Shown in pieces: positions 47,704 to 60,324 of a stretch of 64,000 nt of DNA. The notes under the pieces are model-generated. The model was not told where the DNA came from. It did not search any database and saw only the letters and a list, made by a program, of their open reading frames with translations. This DNA is from Symbiodinium natans (lineage: Eukaryota > Sar > Dinophyceae > Suessiales > Symbiodiniaceae). Location of the stretch: assembly GCA_905221605.1 (NCBI GenBank), contig CAJNDS010002296.1, positions 187,001 to 251,000 on the forward strand, given 5' to 3'. How positions within the stretch are numbered: position 1 is the first letter of the stretch; each line of letters opens with the position of its first letter. Position numbers and translations under genes: made by a program.

Positions 47704-49659
47704 GTGGAGTCGCGGTCGTCTGGAAAGCAACTGGGGCCCGGAGATGTTACGGCGCTGAACTTCGGGCTTTTCACAAGTCGTCCTTCTCCACTCACCTTGC
47801 TGAGACAGAGTTCACCCGTCATCTGGCTGACGCTCCTCATGCGCATGTGGCCTCAGCTGCTCAGGAGCTACCTGCTCTTCATCCAGTGCATGGTGGTTCC
47901 AGAGGACAACGGCGCCAGCCAACACCGCTTGGTCCATCATCCAGAGGTCGTTTGTTGGTCGAAAAACCACTGGCCTTTGGCAACCGTTGCCATCCTGGGA
48001 CTTCTTCTTTGGTGCTTAGGACTTCCACTTGCGCTTTTCCTGAAGATTTGGCGGAGCCCGGATCGGCTGAGCCAGGAGAACTCCAGGAAGTATGGCTTCT
48101 TCATCGAAGGCTACGAGCCGCGGTTTTGGTGGTGGGACATCGTTGTGAAGCGCTTGGACATTGCTGTGATGCTTCTGATTGCCTACACCTCCATCGCACC
48201 AGACGATCGCAGCAAGCTGCTATTGTTTCCCCTGATTTCAGCGATCCAGCTCGGCATTGCGTGCTGCTGCAAGCCCTTCGCGAACGATCAGGCCCAGATT
48301 CTTGATTTCCTAGAAGTGGTGTTGATGGGGTCTCGCTTTGTGCTCTTCGCGGCCATCGCGGTGCTGCTCGTGCTGAACCCTTCTTCCAGGACGACGTTGC
48401 TGGTCTCTGTCATGCTTCTACTACTGCTGCTCGTGGTGAGCATGTTCCTTCTGTTGCATGCTGCGTCACAGAAGATGCGCGAGTATCTTGCCGGCGAGCA
48501 TCATGAAGACGAAGAGGAGCTATATTTGGAGCAGCATCGCCACAAGACATCTTTCAAGGAACTTGGAGTCCAAGGAAAGGAACGTGCAATTCGCATCTTC
48601 CTTCCGTTGCTGCAAGAAGATGAGCATACGCGCTGTGTTGTGAGCTGGTCCTGCTTTGATGACAAGGTTCTCTTTCAGTCGCAAGCCTCTCACTGCAGCT
48701 CCGGATACAGGCCGCAACAATCGACCATCGTCGGCTCACCGAGGTCACCGAGGTTGCAGTGGATGAAGCAGGCTCGAAATGCGATCCTGCGTGTCGGGCG
48801 GAGCTATCAAGAGGCAACTCTGGCGCAGGCCTTCGAAGAGTTCGTGTCCTTGTGGATCAGGGATCTCCAGCAAGGACAGCTCCCAGCGGTCCAGCACGTG
48901 CTCTGCAGCTTAGCTGCCGCCAACCGCAGGGTTCCAGCAGCGTTGAGAAGGCAAAGTGCCGTGCCGATGTGGGTTTCAGAGGTGCATCGGCTTTGTGATC
49001 TCTCTGATCCCAATGGCCCTCAAGGCAAGGCTGTCCTCAGCCTGCAGCAGCTCACCGCAGCCTTGAAGCGCTTGTCGACGCTCAACAAGGCGGATGCGGT
49101 GATGCTGGTCAATGAGGTTTCCCGAGTTCTGGCACAATGCAGGGGTGCAGGCGATGTGCCGCTAGAGCACGTGGAGGTTCTGCAGGCCGCCGCAGAGAAG
49201 GAAGAGGATCCGCAAGAAGAGCCGCCTCCCAGCATCATGGCCAATGCGGAGTCGTTGACGAAAGACATGCAGCTCCAGTACCTCGCAAACGAAGTTCGGC
49301 ATTGGCGAAGAAGGGCCACGAAGCTGGGGCGCCAAAGGCAGAGGCAGCCACAGGGGAGGAACAAGGAAATCATGGCTACAGCGGAGCCGCTGGCAAAAGA
49401 GGAGCAGAGCCAGTACCTGGCAAACGAAGTTCGGCATTGGCGAAGAAAGGCGAAGAAGCTGGGGCGCCAGAAGCAGAAGCTGATCCAAAGGAGGAATAAG
49501 GAAGTGTCTGAGCTGCGCACCAAGGTCACAAAGGCATTGACGCTGATGAACGCGCCTGAAACGCCTCAGCGGACGCGAGGCGCCGTCCAAGCCTCCCCAC
49601 CCCACTTTCTTTGCTCTTCCTCCGTGTTCGGTCCGAAGCTTGCGGCAGCCCGGCTCTGA
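47704..49659 (+). CDS. Multi-pass membrane protein with coiled-coil tail, probably second part of the preceding gene
   Basis: The frame is open from 47653 but has no ATG until about 47839, so it is better read as a downstream exon than as a separate gene. It has hydrophobic segments at about residues 35-60, 92-112, 155-180, 190-205 and 215-255. YGFFIEGYEPRFWWWD between them is a motif I associate with C-terminal halves of dinoflagellate GCC2/GCC3 membrane proteins. The last about 200 residues are soluble and charged, with a duplicated QYLANEVRHWRRxAxKLGRQ unit (about 555-575 and 588-610) predicted to be helical. Ends at TGA 49657-49659. Role unknown; a receptor- or channel-like surface protein is an inference. 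Confidence 0.68.
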   Translation: MESRSSGKQLGPGDVTALNFGLFTSRPSPLTLLRQSSPVIWLTLLMRMWPQLLRSYLLFIQCMVVPEDNGASQHRLVHHPEVVCWSKNHWPLATVAILGLLLWCLGLPLALFLKIWRSPDRLSQENSRKYGFFIEGYEPRFWWWDIVVKRLDIAVMLLIAYTSIAPDDRSKLLLFPLISAIQLGIACCCKPFANDQAQILDFLEVVLMGSRFVLFAAIAVLLVLNPSSRTTLLVSVMLLLLLLVVSMFLLLHAASQKMREYLAGEHHEDEEELYLEQHRHKTSFKELGVQGKERAIRIFLPLLQEDEHTRCVVSWSCFDDKVLFQSQASHCSSGYRPQQSTIVGSPRSPRLQWMKQARNAILRVGRSYQEATLAQAFEEFVSLWIRDLQQGQLPAVQHVLCSLAAANRRVPAALRRQSAVPMWVSEVHRLCDLSDPNGPQGKAVLSLQQLTAALKRLSTLNKADAVMLVNEVSRVLAQCRGAGDVPLEHVEVLQAAAEKEEDPQEEPPPSIMANAESLTKDMQLQYLANEVRHWRRRATKLGRQRQRQPQGRNKEIMATAEPLAKEEQSQYLANEVRHWRRKAKKLGRQKQKLIQRRNKEVSELRTKVTKALTLMNAPETPQRTRGAVQASPPHFLCSSSVFGPKLAAARL

Positions 49660-51290
49660 TATGCCTTGCGGTTCCCTCTGCCCTTTCGTCTCACCAAATG
49701 CGCGATTTTTTTGGGGCTTCATGCACCTTCCGCCAGCTTCATGTCGGCCACCATCGAAGCTGTTGAGCACCAGCAGCCGGGGAGCAGTGCCGAGGTTTGT
49801 TGCGAGCCGGCGTCAAAGAAGCTGCGCTGCTTCTTGAGCTTGTTTTGTCTCACACACCTCCTTCGTTCAATCTTATCCCAGTGGTTTCACAAGGTGTCCC
49901 AAGGACCCAAGGAAACCCGAAACTCTTCCAGTGGCGGCGAAGCAGCCTTGCGCCAGGCTGGGCAACATCACACAACATCCGCGAACCAATTTTAGCCAGG
50001 GGCAGGCGCTTCCTGACCGGAGGCACCGGTCCTGGGCACTAATCCTCGCGAGGTGGAAAGTGTTGTTTATGTTGCAAGAGGAAATAATTTAGTAGGAGCA
50101 GGCATTGAACGTTCAGCTCATGTTGAGCTCCGAATATCTCCGAATGAAATCATTTCGGACGTGCTCTGAGCTGACAGCTCTGGCAAGCTACGTCTCGTTT
50201 CATGAACGGAGTGAACGCTCCGCAAGGCGAAAGGATGGGTTGCTGCAAGATCTTATGGGCAGGACATCCCAAGTGTCTCCCCAAACAAGCAACCCTGCAA
50301 GCCTTGAAGTTGAAAGTCTTTCCCGAAGGCCCTCTTCTTGTAGCACAGCGTCAAGCTTGGAGTCGGGGGATGCAAGATGTTTAGGCCATGGGCCACAGCT
50401 GGCTACCGGCTCAGGGTGGTGATGACATGCTGGGCGCCATGGCTGTTACAGCATATCCGCATTAATTCCTGGTCTCGTGAATCATTGAAATCAGGGGTTC
50501 ATGAATTTGTTTCACTTCTTTCACTAGTTTAGGAAACCCCATCTTTGATCGTCGGAGAACCGCCCGATCTTGGCTTTCAGCTCGAGGATGCGACAGGGGC
50601 GTATTGGCGCAGCAGGGCACATCTACCGAATCTACACACAACCCGTTTGTTCGCTCCCCCTCACCTGGGGTGGACTACAGGTCGTGATCCCTAATAACCA
50701 TAAGAAGCCATAGAAATATAGGTATCGCAGGGCTTCCCAGCCCCCCCCCCCGCCCTCCCCAATCCCGTGAAGAGTAAGTGTAGCCCGTAACAGAGTAGAC
50801 CCAGGTTTTCAACACTGAGCAACCTCGAAGCTTGGTTTACCGGGCCCATGTTATGGGCCTCTTCTGCCATGGCATTGAGTGGATGGCCTCCATATGATTT
50901 TGCGCTTGTGCAGGCCGTGATGAGCAAGGTCTTTCGATTCTCGCAGCCTTTGTTGAGCCAGCGTGAGGATAAGCACGTGGCCACAACATCCACCACCTTG
51001 TTCGTCAAAGGTTCGCAAGTGTCAGAACGTGCCATGAACCAAGGATGTCGCTAGAAAGCTGTGTTGCAGAAGCGGCGTTCAGTCACATTCCAAAGCGGGA
51101 CGAAGATAGATTTGGCACCGCCTTGTTGTGCACCGCTTAGTGGAATCACGAAGGTGACGAGTATCAGCTTGGGTGCTTGTGCAGGCCATATTGAACCGGG
51201 CCCTTGGACGCAAGGAGATGTTGTGGAGTCAGCGAAAAGACGACGACCACCGCCTTGTTCGTCACAAGTTCGGAAGTGCCTGAACTGTAG
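49660..51290. other. Intergenic, with a poly-C tract and a diverged repeat copy
   Basis: No gene supported. A poly-C run lies at 50741-50751. From about 50980 to 51180 the sequence is a diverged copy of the start of the 0.87-kb repeat (words GTCAGAACGTGCCATGAACC, AAAGCGG, TTGTGCACCGCTTAGTGGA). Confidence 0.5.
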
Positions 51291-52160
51291 CACGCCGTCA
51301 AGCAAGAGTGTCAGGAACATCACTAGGAAGCTGTATTGCGGGGGCAGCAAGGCCTTAGGTCACCTATTTCTCGTTCCAAAGCGGAAGATCAGAATTTGCA
51401 CTGCCTTGTTTGTGTACCGCTCAGTGGATGCACGAAGGTGAATTGCACTCGCCGCTCATGCAGCCAGCTTTCCCCCATGCGGCCTGATTGAATGTCTGCG
51501 CCACCAGTGTGCAGCAGGAGCCGTGTGAGCGTGAAAAATGCATGCAAGTTTCAGTGCCTCCCTACCTGTAGCAAAGATTGGCTTCACTACCTTGAAGGTG
51601 GAAGCCCCATGCTGCCGGCACAGACAGATTGAATGGAAGTGCATCAAAGATGTGGCAGAATCAGCCCTCTAAACGGTCCCAACTTCAGCGCTGAGTTGTG
51701 CGTCTGTGACTTAAGCTGCTTTTCGCCAAGGAGCTCCGTCAAATGGTGTTGCCTGATGATGCATCAGCGGGGTTGTCAGTCCTGCAAGGGGGATTGCAAG
51801 GGTTGATCCCGGAGCATAGCCTGAGCTTTCCTGACCCTGTGGCCAGAATGCAAAGTCACTCCCCGAATCAAATTGCATCACGGTTCGCTGCATCTTTTGA
51901 CCGTCGGTCTTCTGGCAGATCGCGCCAACGTGCCTGTCCTTGCTCAGCACCCAGAAATTCATCACACAACATGTTTCTCCCTCGTCGCCCGAGTCTTTGC
52001 GACCACGTGGATGGTGTTGGGGTAGTGCTCAGCCCTGCTTTCGGTGGCTCGACAGCAGTCGCGCGGGACTTTTCCAGCCTTTGCCAAAGTCGGATCTTGG
52101 TAACGTCGGGTGCATGAAGTTGCGTGATGCACCTGTACCCCGCAATTTGGCGAACCATGT
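51291..52160. repeat. 0.87-kb tandem repeat, unit 1
   Basis: Starts CACGCCGTCAAGCAAGAGTG. About 815 bp of it match unit 2 (52161 on) almost exactly; the last 55 bp do not. Frames inside (for example 51456-51647 on minus, 51743-52117 on plus) are duplicated with it and show no known domain. Confidence 0.9.
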
Positions 52161-52975
52161 CACGCCATCAAGCAAGAGTGTCAGGAACATCACTAGGAAG
52201 CTGTGTGGCAGGGGTAGCAAGGCCTTAGGTCACCTATTTCTCGTTCCAAAGCGGAAGATCAGAATTTGCACTGCCTTGTTTGTGTACCGCTCAGTGGATG
52301 CACGAAGGTGAATTGCACTCGCCGCTCATGCAGCCAGCTTTCCCCCATGCGGCCTGATTGAATGTCTGCGCCACCAGTGTGCAGCAGGAGCCGTGTGAGC
52401 GTGAAAAATGCATGCAAGTTTCAGTGCCTCCCTACCTGTAGCAAAGATTGGCTTCACTACCTTGAAGGTGGAAGCCCCATGCTGCCGGCACAGACAGATT
52501 GAATGGAAGTGCATCAAAGATGTGGCAGAATCAGCCCTCTAAACGGTCCCAACTTCAGCGCTGAGTTGTGCGTCTGTGACTTAAGCTGCTTTTCGCCAAG
52601 GAGCTCCGTCAAATGGTGTTGCCTGATGATGCATCAGCGGGGTTGTCAGTCCTGCAAGGGGGATTGCAAGGGTTGATCCCGGAGCATAGCCTGAGCTTTC
52701 CTGACCCTGTGGCCAGAATGCAAAGTCACTCCCCGAATCAAATTGCATCACGGTTCGCTGCATCTTTTGACCGTCGGTCTTCTGGCAGATCGCGCCAACG
52801 TGCCTGTCCTTGCTCAGCACCCAGAAATTCATCACACAACATGTTTCTCCCTCGTCGCCCGAGTCTTTGCGACCACGTGGATGGTGTTGGGGTAGTGCTC
52901 AGCCCTGCTTTCGGTGGCTCGACAGCAGTCGAGCGGGACTTTTCCAGCCTTTGCCAATGTCGGATCTTTGTAAGT
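52161..52975. repeat. 0.87-kb tandem repeat, unit 2
   Basis: Offset of exactly 870 bp from unit 1, with only a handful of differences: a changed stretch TGTATTGCGG/TGTGTGGCAG near the start, and GTCGCG/GTCGAG near the end. Confidence 0.9.
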
Positions 52976-53169
52976 GGGGGCGCATTCCGTCTGGTGACGC
53001 ACTTGTATTCTGCAGCTTTGACCTGCTCTCATGCATATTTGGGCTTGCACTGATGTTGCTTGGAGCAAACAGACTATCCACTGCGAATTCTCCGACAGTA
53101 CAACAGCAATGATCTTACGTCACAGATGCTCTTTGTGCTGGGTCAATCGAACTTACCGCGACCGTTCCT

Positions 53170-53560
53170 GCCTGCCTATTTGAGCGGTGCAAGGGGAGAT
53201 TGTAAGGGTTGATCCCGGAACACAGGCTGAGCTTTCCTGACTTTGTGGCCAGCATGCACCATCATTCCCCAGATCACATTACATTACGATTTGCTGCATC
53301 TTTTGACTTTCGGTCTTCTGGCAGATCGCGCCAACGTGCCTACCCACGCTCAGCATCCAGAAATTCATCACACAACAGGTTTCTCCCTGGTCGCCAGAGT
53401 CTTTGCGACCACGTGGATGGTCTTGGTGAGTACTCAGCCATGCTTTTGGTTGCTCGACAGCAGTCGCGTGGGACTTTTCCAGCCTTTGCCAATGTTTGGT
53501 GACGCACTTGTATTCTGCATTATTCTGCAGCTTTGACCTGCTTTCATGCATATTTGGGCT
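53170..53560. repeat. 0.87-kb repeat, partial diverged third copy
   Basis: Matches the second half of the unit (GGTTGATCCCGGA, GAGCTTTCCTGAC, GATCGCGCCAACGTGCC, GACCACGTGGATGGT) with frequent substitutions, so it is older than units 1 and 2. A downstream block, TTGACCTGCT..CATGCATATTTGGGCTTGCA, is also shared with 53019-53050. Confidence 0.8.
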
Positions 53561-56500
53561 TGCAGGTGTGACGTTGCCTGCAGCAAACAGACTATCTACT
53601 GCGCATTTCCCGACAATACGACAACAGTGACCTGTCGCGGCAAATTTCCTTTGTGCCGGGTCAATCGGGCTCGCCGCGACCGTTCCTACACGCCTATGTG
53701 AGCAGTGCTGGCTAGACTGCTGTCAAAAAGGTTCTGTGGCGATAAAGCCGGCTTCTGACACCGTCTATGTCGTGTGGGGCACTTCTGGAGGCGCTGCGGA
53801 GCGGGTGAGCTCAATGTTGACGAGACCTGAGATGGACTCGACGTGCAATCCTCCAACTCAAAGTTGACGAAGCCGGAGATGGACTCCCCATTGCAGTGCT
53901 TGTGCCCTTATACACAGAGGTTAGGACCCAGGTTCCAGGCATTGTTCTCTCAGATGGTCTTCCATGGATGCGGCTGACACTGTTGAGGAGGCCCTTCAAC
54001 TGCTGGTCTCAACGGCAATTCGTAAGTGATCTCAGGGATCTCTGCGGCTCCAGGACGGCTGCTGGCCTCGGCTGGGTTCGGGATTTCTGCGCACGGGGGC
54101 CATACCGAACCGCAACTGCTCTGTTCCTCTCTGGCAAAGTACCTCTGACAAAGCCCGGCCGTAGCCGTGCAGGTGTCCGCGCGCGGCGCACGACGGGGGG
54201 GTAAAGCAGAGATGGCGCAAGTGTGCTCAGTGTCGGCACAGCCGTGGATCCGCGGAGCTGCTGTCCCAGTGTGGGACTTGGTGCAGAGATTTCAGCATAC
54301 CTTCAGCATAGCCAGCATCGTGGATACACCAGAGGATCAGGACGATGGGATGTAGTCGCTTTGAGCTCGGCAGGGCTCATCGGCAGCATTCACAACTTAG
54401 ACTTAGCCCTTGAAGTGCAAGCTGCTTCAGCTGGCTTGATTGCAGCGGTTGTGTGCTGCTTGTCAGCGTGGCCCAGCTATGCGATTCTGGAAAGGATGGT
54501 GCGCCTTCAGAAACCTCGAAAGGCACCTGGCCACTTGCTCAGAACTTGCCTTGGGGCGAGGTATCCTGACCCCAACATCTATGCAGCCGCCTTGGCCGAC
54601 TAGGCTCAGGCCTACGCTGTTTCGATAGCTTCGCCTGTGCCCTCTGTTCGCCAGTTGTCCGGCCGCGACCAGCGGGGCTGCCGGACAGCCGTTGGAATCC
54701 AAGAGACAAAACATCTTCATACTTGCAACCTCGAGAATAAGACTGAATATGCGACCATGATAAACAGCAGAGCATGCCTGGGCGTGGCTTGCCGTCGAAG
54801 TGGCGTTTGCGTGGTCTTGAGCGTCTCCTGTTGCACGTGAAGCTCGAGCTGTAGAGGTCTTGAACTTCTATGCCTTGGGACGTTTGAGGGCCTGGGGTAG
54901 AGGTGGGGCCCGGAAGTAATCTTTCCTGAGTGTCCAAATGTTGTCGGGTGGAAGGAGGCGACTGAGCCAAACGGGACCCGCGCACTGCCTTGAGCATGTC
55001 GACAAGCTCCGAAAGTACAGTGCAGCCACAAGTCTTCCTTTCCAGCATGGGTTGCATGTGCTTGCATGGCGACACGGTACACCCGAATCAACGAGGCCAG
55101 GGACACGATGTGCGAGACTGACACGCGCGTCGAATCTGGAGGACGCAGACATGTGCGGCACTCACCATGCCCGTCTGTTGGTTTGGGACAAGACAACCTT
55201 GTGGCTGCCTTCGTGCACTTCGTGCAGCCCGCTCCCCTCCGTGTCATTATCAGGCAGGCCAGTGGCAGGACCCTCCATATCGACTCTGTCACGGACAGTT
55301 GATGTGTAGGATTCGGCAACAACTAACCGCGGAACAGCGCGAACTTCTGCCAATGCCACCAGTGCTTTTGCCTTTGCTTTGCCCTTCCGCTTCCGCCTGG
55401 ATGTCAGTGCAGAGTGCAGAGGCCGACGTACATGGACCTGCCTGAAGCGTTTCGTCGTGCTTGCCGGATGCTTATTCTAGGCGACTTCCTGATCTGCTTT
55501 ACATTGCATCTGTCATGCCTCAAGCATGGCAGCATGAGCCTTTCCATGAAACACCATGTTGCATCTCGCGCCAGCTGGCGCCGATAACTGCATGGCCGTG
55601 TGCACGTTGCCAAGGCATAGAACTGGTACCCGCAAAAACAAGCCTTGGTATGGGTGTGCCAACGCTCCAATAGCAAAGGTGAGCATGCGCGCGATGCACG
55701 CTTGTGAAGTCCTCTAGCGCATCACATCGCGCCGTGATCATATACCCGAGCGACTGACGACGTGGTCTGCAAGATACCTAGATATACCTAGTTACGGGCA
55801 CATTTGCTGCAGGGATCCGCCCTCGAGCCCGCACGTCTTCCATTCTCACCGTAGCTGCACACGCGCTTGTGGCATACGGTTGAATTGAGATGCTCTAGCT
55901 AGAAAAATCGATGTGTTGTAGGCATCGCAGCATATCGCAGTGCAGTACAGTACGTAGACATGCGAGAGTATGGTTGCCCAGGGGAGTGAGTCACATCCAT
56001 TTCCTGATGGAGTTGGCCTGGCTGTGAAAGCCAATGGGCAGTTCGATTGCGGTGCAAGCACGATTGCGATTCCAGGCAGTCAGACAGTCATCATTTTGTG
56101 GTCGAGGACTACTTGCAGTTCCTTCTCACGTAGCTTGAACCACTCTTGCTTGGTACTTGCATGCCGCGGGCTTCTCAGTCACCAGCACGTTTGCTCTTCA
56201 GGTCGTTGAGTGGCATGCTGTGCGCACCGTTCTGACACGGGTCCACAGCCGACGCTGCGTTAGCCTAGCCGTGCTACACCGACACGTTGCAGGCGTGTGG
56301 CGCACCATGCCGCTCCAATAGACACACCGTTTTGCCTATCAGAGTGACCGCCACTCCATCAAGCACGTCGTCCCCCTTGAGGTCCTCACTGTCGGCTTTG
56401 CCAAGCCAAGGAGGCAAGTTGGCCATGCGCAGTGTTGTGCAGGGCCGGCTGCATCGTCAGCAGCACATAAGAGGCACCACTTGTGATGCAGCCTCCTGCG

Positions 56501-59500
56501 CTAGCACACAGCCTTCTGCCATTCCTCAGTAGGTGCTTCAAAGATGAGCCCGCCACCCAAGCACAACGATCGAGAAGGCGACTGAGAGAGAATCAACTGG
56601 CTACCGAAGTCTGCCGAATTCAGACTGAGGTCGTGCGGTTGTGCCAGTCTGCTTCTGTAGTTAAGCCCTTCGAGCCCCAACAGCTTTTGTGAGCGTTCCG
56701 GTTGTTTTGCATTGCGGAAGCTCCTGCTGCGTTTCTTCCCAGCAGTTTATCAAGCGGCCGTCTGCCGTGAGGGCATGTGCTTGCACGGGGCCTTGAAAGG
56801 AGAAGCGTTGGAACTGGCTCCTGCTTCCAAGATGCATGCCTCATGGCGAAAAACCAAGAGGCTGCTGCAGAGGACTACCGTTTGAGCTGAGCTGCCCCTT
56901 GATGTATGACACGGACTCGTCACTAAGTCTACATGTCCTGCGCCAGAGGCGCTCGCTCTGCACGCGGCCGTGTAGCCGCATTTTGTTTGTTGTGCCTCCC
57001 ACGACGCAGTTGACACAGACCGGAGTAGTTGCACCCAGCAATGAGCATAACTTTCTTGGCGTCTGAGCCGTCTTGTCTTTCTGCCTGCAACGGCAAAGCC
57101 TGCTGCATTCGTGGGTGCTGCTGGTCATGGTTTGCCCAGTTCATAGAGTCCTGCACCATCGCCGCATGACAAGCTGACGCTGTTGCGCGACACTGAGCCC
57201 CACATGCTTCAGATAGTTCTGGCCGATGCTCTTGGCATAGTTTCATTCGCTGGTCTTCAAGGAGAGTTGCGAGCCTTGGTCGGCAGCCACGCTAGTAGCT
57301 TGCGAGCCTGAGGAAGTCAAAGAAGTCTTCTTTCAGAGTTGGGCGGACCATGCTGGGCCGCGGGGCCGTGGTTTGGATCTGCCGCAAAGCGCTGGGAACC
57401 AGGAGTGGAGCGCGCAAAGGCTGCCACATCATGGCAGACGACCGTAAGGTGCCACATTGGCAAGTCAGGTGGTGAGCAAACCCCAGGGTAAGCTGATGGT
57501 CTGAGGTGTGACTGAAAGCCTGAGATTGCAACTAGGACACCGGGCACTTGCCTTGCGATGCGAATCGCAGATGTTCAGAAGCTTGGCTTGCCATGGGCCA
57601 TAAGTACCTGACCAGGCCCGGGGCCCGCAACGGTCGGGTTAGTGTCGACAGTGTCGACGAGGCACCCAGCACCTCGTTCACTTCCATCACCTCGAAAGCT
57701 CAGCAAGGGCTCCTCAGAATGCCCCTGGCAGCCAAAGGCCACAAGCCCGTTTTGTCCGCAATCTTCCGGAGAAACAAACGACAGCGGACAACTTTCTCCG
57801 GGCCAAGTTGCGGCACCTCTCCCGGCCCTTGATGTTTGCATGCCTCGGGCTAGAAGGCTGTGGGCACTGATTCACCTCCACGAAACCTGAGCCTTCGCCG
57901 GCAGCCCCGGGCTGTGAGGCATTGCAGTGACTCATGATGGACCTTGTGAGCGGCGGAGCCTGGGCATGTTGATGGATGCACGAGGGCTTCCGAGTTGCGT
58001 CTGGAACAATCAGCGCAGCGGTGCCAACGTTTGTGCCCGCTAGATAGAGGACGAAGTGTTGGTTTGCCTTCTCGGGTGTGATGAGCGATGTGATGAGCCG
58101 ACTGTGTCGTTTGCTCACAACATATTCCCAGATGCCAGAGTGTCAGGCACTCAGCCTCGTACAGCTTGGCTCATGGAAATTCGTCGGAAGTCTAAGCCCG
58201 TGCAGGCACTGAAAAACACCTTTCTCACATGCAGACGAAGGCACGGAGACGTGGTGATTGCAAGCGGGTCGAGTGTCGCTGTGGACCACTCACTACTGCA
58301 ATGTTGTTGTGACTTGCCTCAAGCATGTCATGGCATGTCCATGCGGGCAGACGTCCATGCCACTCAGTCTACCCTCGCTTTGCCCTTCGCCCTCGCCAGT
58401 TTCTGAGAGGCAGCTTTGGCTTCTGCAAGTTGTCGAGAAAACTTTCGTTGGTCCACGGCCTGAGGCAGGGAACTTCTCAGGGGCAAGTCTGCAATTGCTC
58501 CTCAGGGGTTCTAAGCTCCTGCCAGCTTTCAAGCAGTTGCTGGGATTCTGCCCTGACTAGCCAGGCATGGACCCATGAAGTCAGCAGCCTACCGGTCTTC
58601 AATAGCCAAAGTTCAGTGCACAGTCACCGTGTCTTGCCGGCACCTAACCGGACCTAACCTCGGCACCGCCGGTGTCTTCAGCTTGTGACGACGGGGGCCT
58701 CTGGGGCATGAAGTTACAGATGGGATGCGTCTAGGATGTAGGCCAGGGCTTCGGGTTTGGAGCCTCGGCTGCAGGGCCTTTTACATTCGACCCCCTCGCC
58801 CCTGTACCAGGACCCTGGTGTGCTCAGGGAGATGAGAGCGCGGTGGCGCCCTCCGCCCTATTGAAACTTAGGTGCTGCTTCCTCCAGTGCAAAGTTGCAG
58901 CCCAGCGTCCTGTGCATGGCATCTCAGAACCCATGTTTGCCTCGAAAAAGTTGGGGCCCAGCTCCTCGTTTCGGCAGAGAGCTGCTACAACGTGTGCTTC
59001 TGAACAGATGCAGCATACACTATCCGGCCTTGCGGCGCCTGTCGATTCATGCTGAAGACAGCAAAGCTTGACTTTGGAACCTATCCCCATGGCCTATGGC
59101 TTCGTCAACGAGCCACACACCGTGCTCCTGCGCCCCGATGCCTTCCAGGTGTTCCTCATCGAAGACCTTGCTTTCTGTCCAGCTTTCCTAGACACGGCAA
59201 AACCTTCACGAACATCCGCTGCGCCAGCTGGGCAAAGAAGCGGAGCATGCTAAGGGGAGGACATTGCCAGAGCGCCGCCGCACTGTGTGGCAGATTTGGC
59301 TGATGCTTCAGTCGGCTTGCGATCTGGTGCAGGAAGGCCGTTCCCGGGCTTGAGGAGAATCACTTGCCCAAGGACTGTGAACGAATGCGCAAAAAAACAA
59401 TGCGCCGCAACGCGCCGCAAGCACAGCCTGCGTCTGCCATCTTAGCGTCCCGGGTCGAATCCGAGCAGCTTTTGAGCAGCCTGAGCTGTGAAGGTTCGCC

Positions 59501-60324
59501 GTCTCTGGCGGAGTCTTGGGTGAGCTTGCGACTTTGGGCTCTTATGGGCAAGCCTGTGTCTGGCACGTCCTTCTGGCTTGCCGTCTTCTTTCTTATGCCC
59601 AGCCTCTCCCAGTCCTGGACTCAGCCGAGCTGTTTCGACTTGCCCGCTGCTCCTCGAGTGGTGAGGCTCCAGGGTGCAAGGCGTGGCAACTCCAGATGAC
59701 AGCCGGGACAGCCGGGATCAGGGTCTCAAGCTATGTGCAGAACTTCCGCCACTTCCGCCGCCCCCGTCATGATGCGTCCAGCAACCTGCTTGATTTGCTT
59801 TGCTGCCTCATTTTGAGACGCCCAGGCGACGCCTGGCGGCACTCATTGGCATTCGCGCCTCGCTGCGGTCTCGCAGGAGAGGCTGTTCGCTAGCTGACTC
59901 GCACTGGATTGCCACCGGTGAGACATTTGCAGAACCCTGAGGAACTTCCAGCGCCGTGGAGTGCAGCCCGTCATGAGCTTTTTCACATATGTGAATAATG
60001 CTTCGCCATGACTAGGGCCATGTTCATGTGTCACTGAAGCACGTGCCTGGGTTTGCAAAATTGCGTGCTCAATGTTGTGCGGCCTTGTTTGGTTCCCCAG
60101 GAGTGCCCTGTCTGCCTCCGCAGGGCAACCGTTTTGAAATGACTGAGTCTGAACCGTACCTATTGGCGGGTGCTGTTGGCGACTTCTCATGTTGAGTCTC
60201 AGCGCTGCCGTAACATGTGAACCTGGCAGTCTTACTGTAGCATGCTTCCACCACTTTGGTTTATCAACCTAGTGCCTGCTCCGCAAAGCCCACACTGCAA
60301 TGAGAGACGAGGTGCCACATCTTC
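53561..60324. other. Long intergenic stretch, no supportable gene
   Basis: Many frames of 60-200 aa on both strands overlap each other, and none shows a recognisable domain, a plausible exon structure or a clear advantage over its shadows. A small duplicated phrase at 53812-53885 (TTGACGA...GAGATGGACTC) is the only repeat noted. Confidence 0.45.

Noticed and set aside
53561-60324. Numerous 60-200 aa frames as host genes
   Set aside because: Overlapping frames on both strands are expected in GC-rich DNA; none had a recognisable domain or exon borders.
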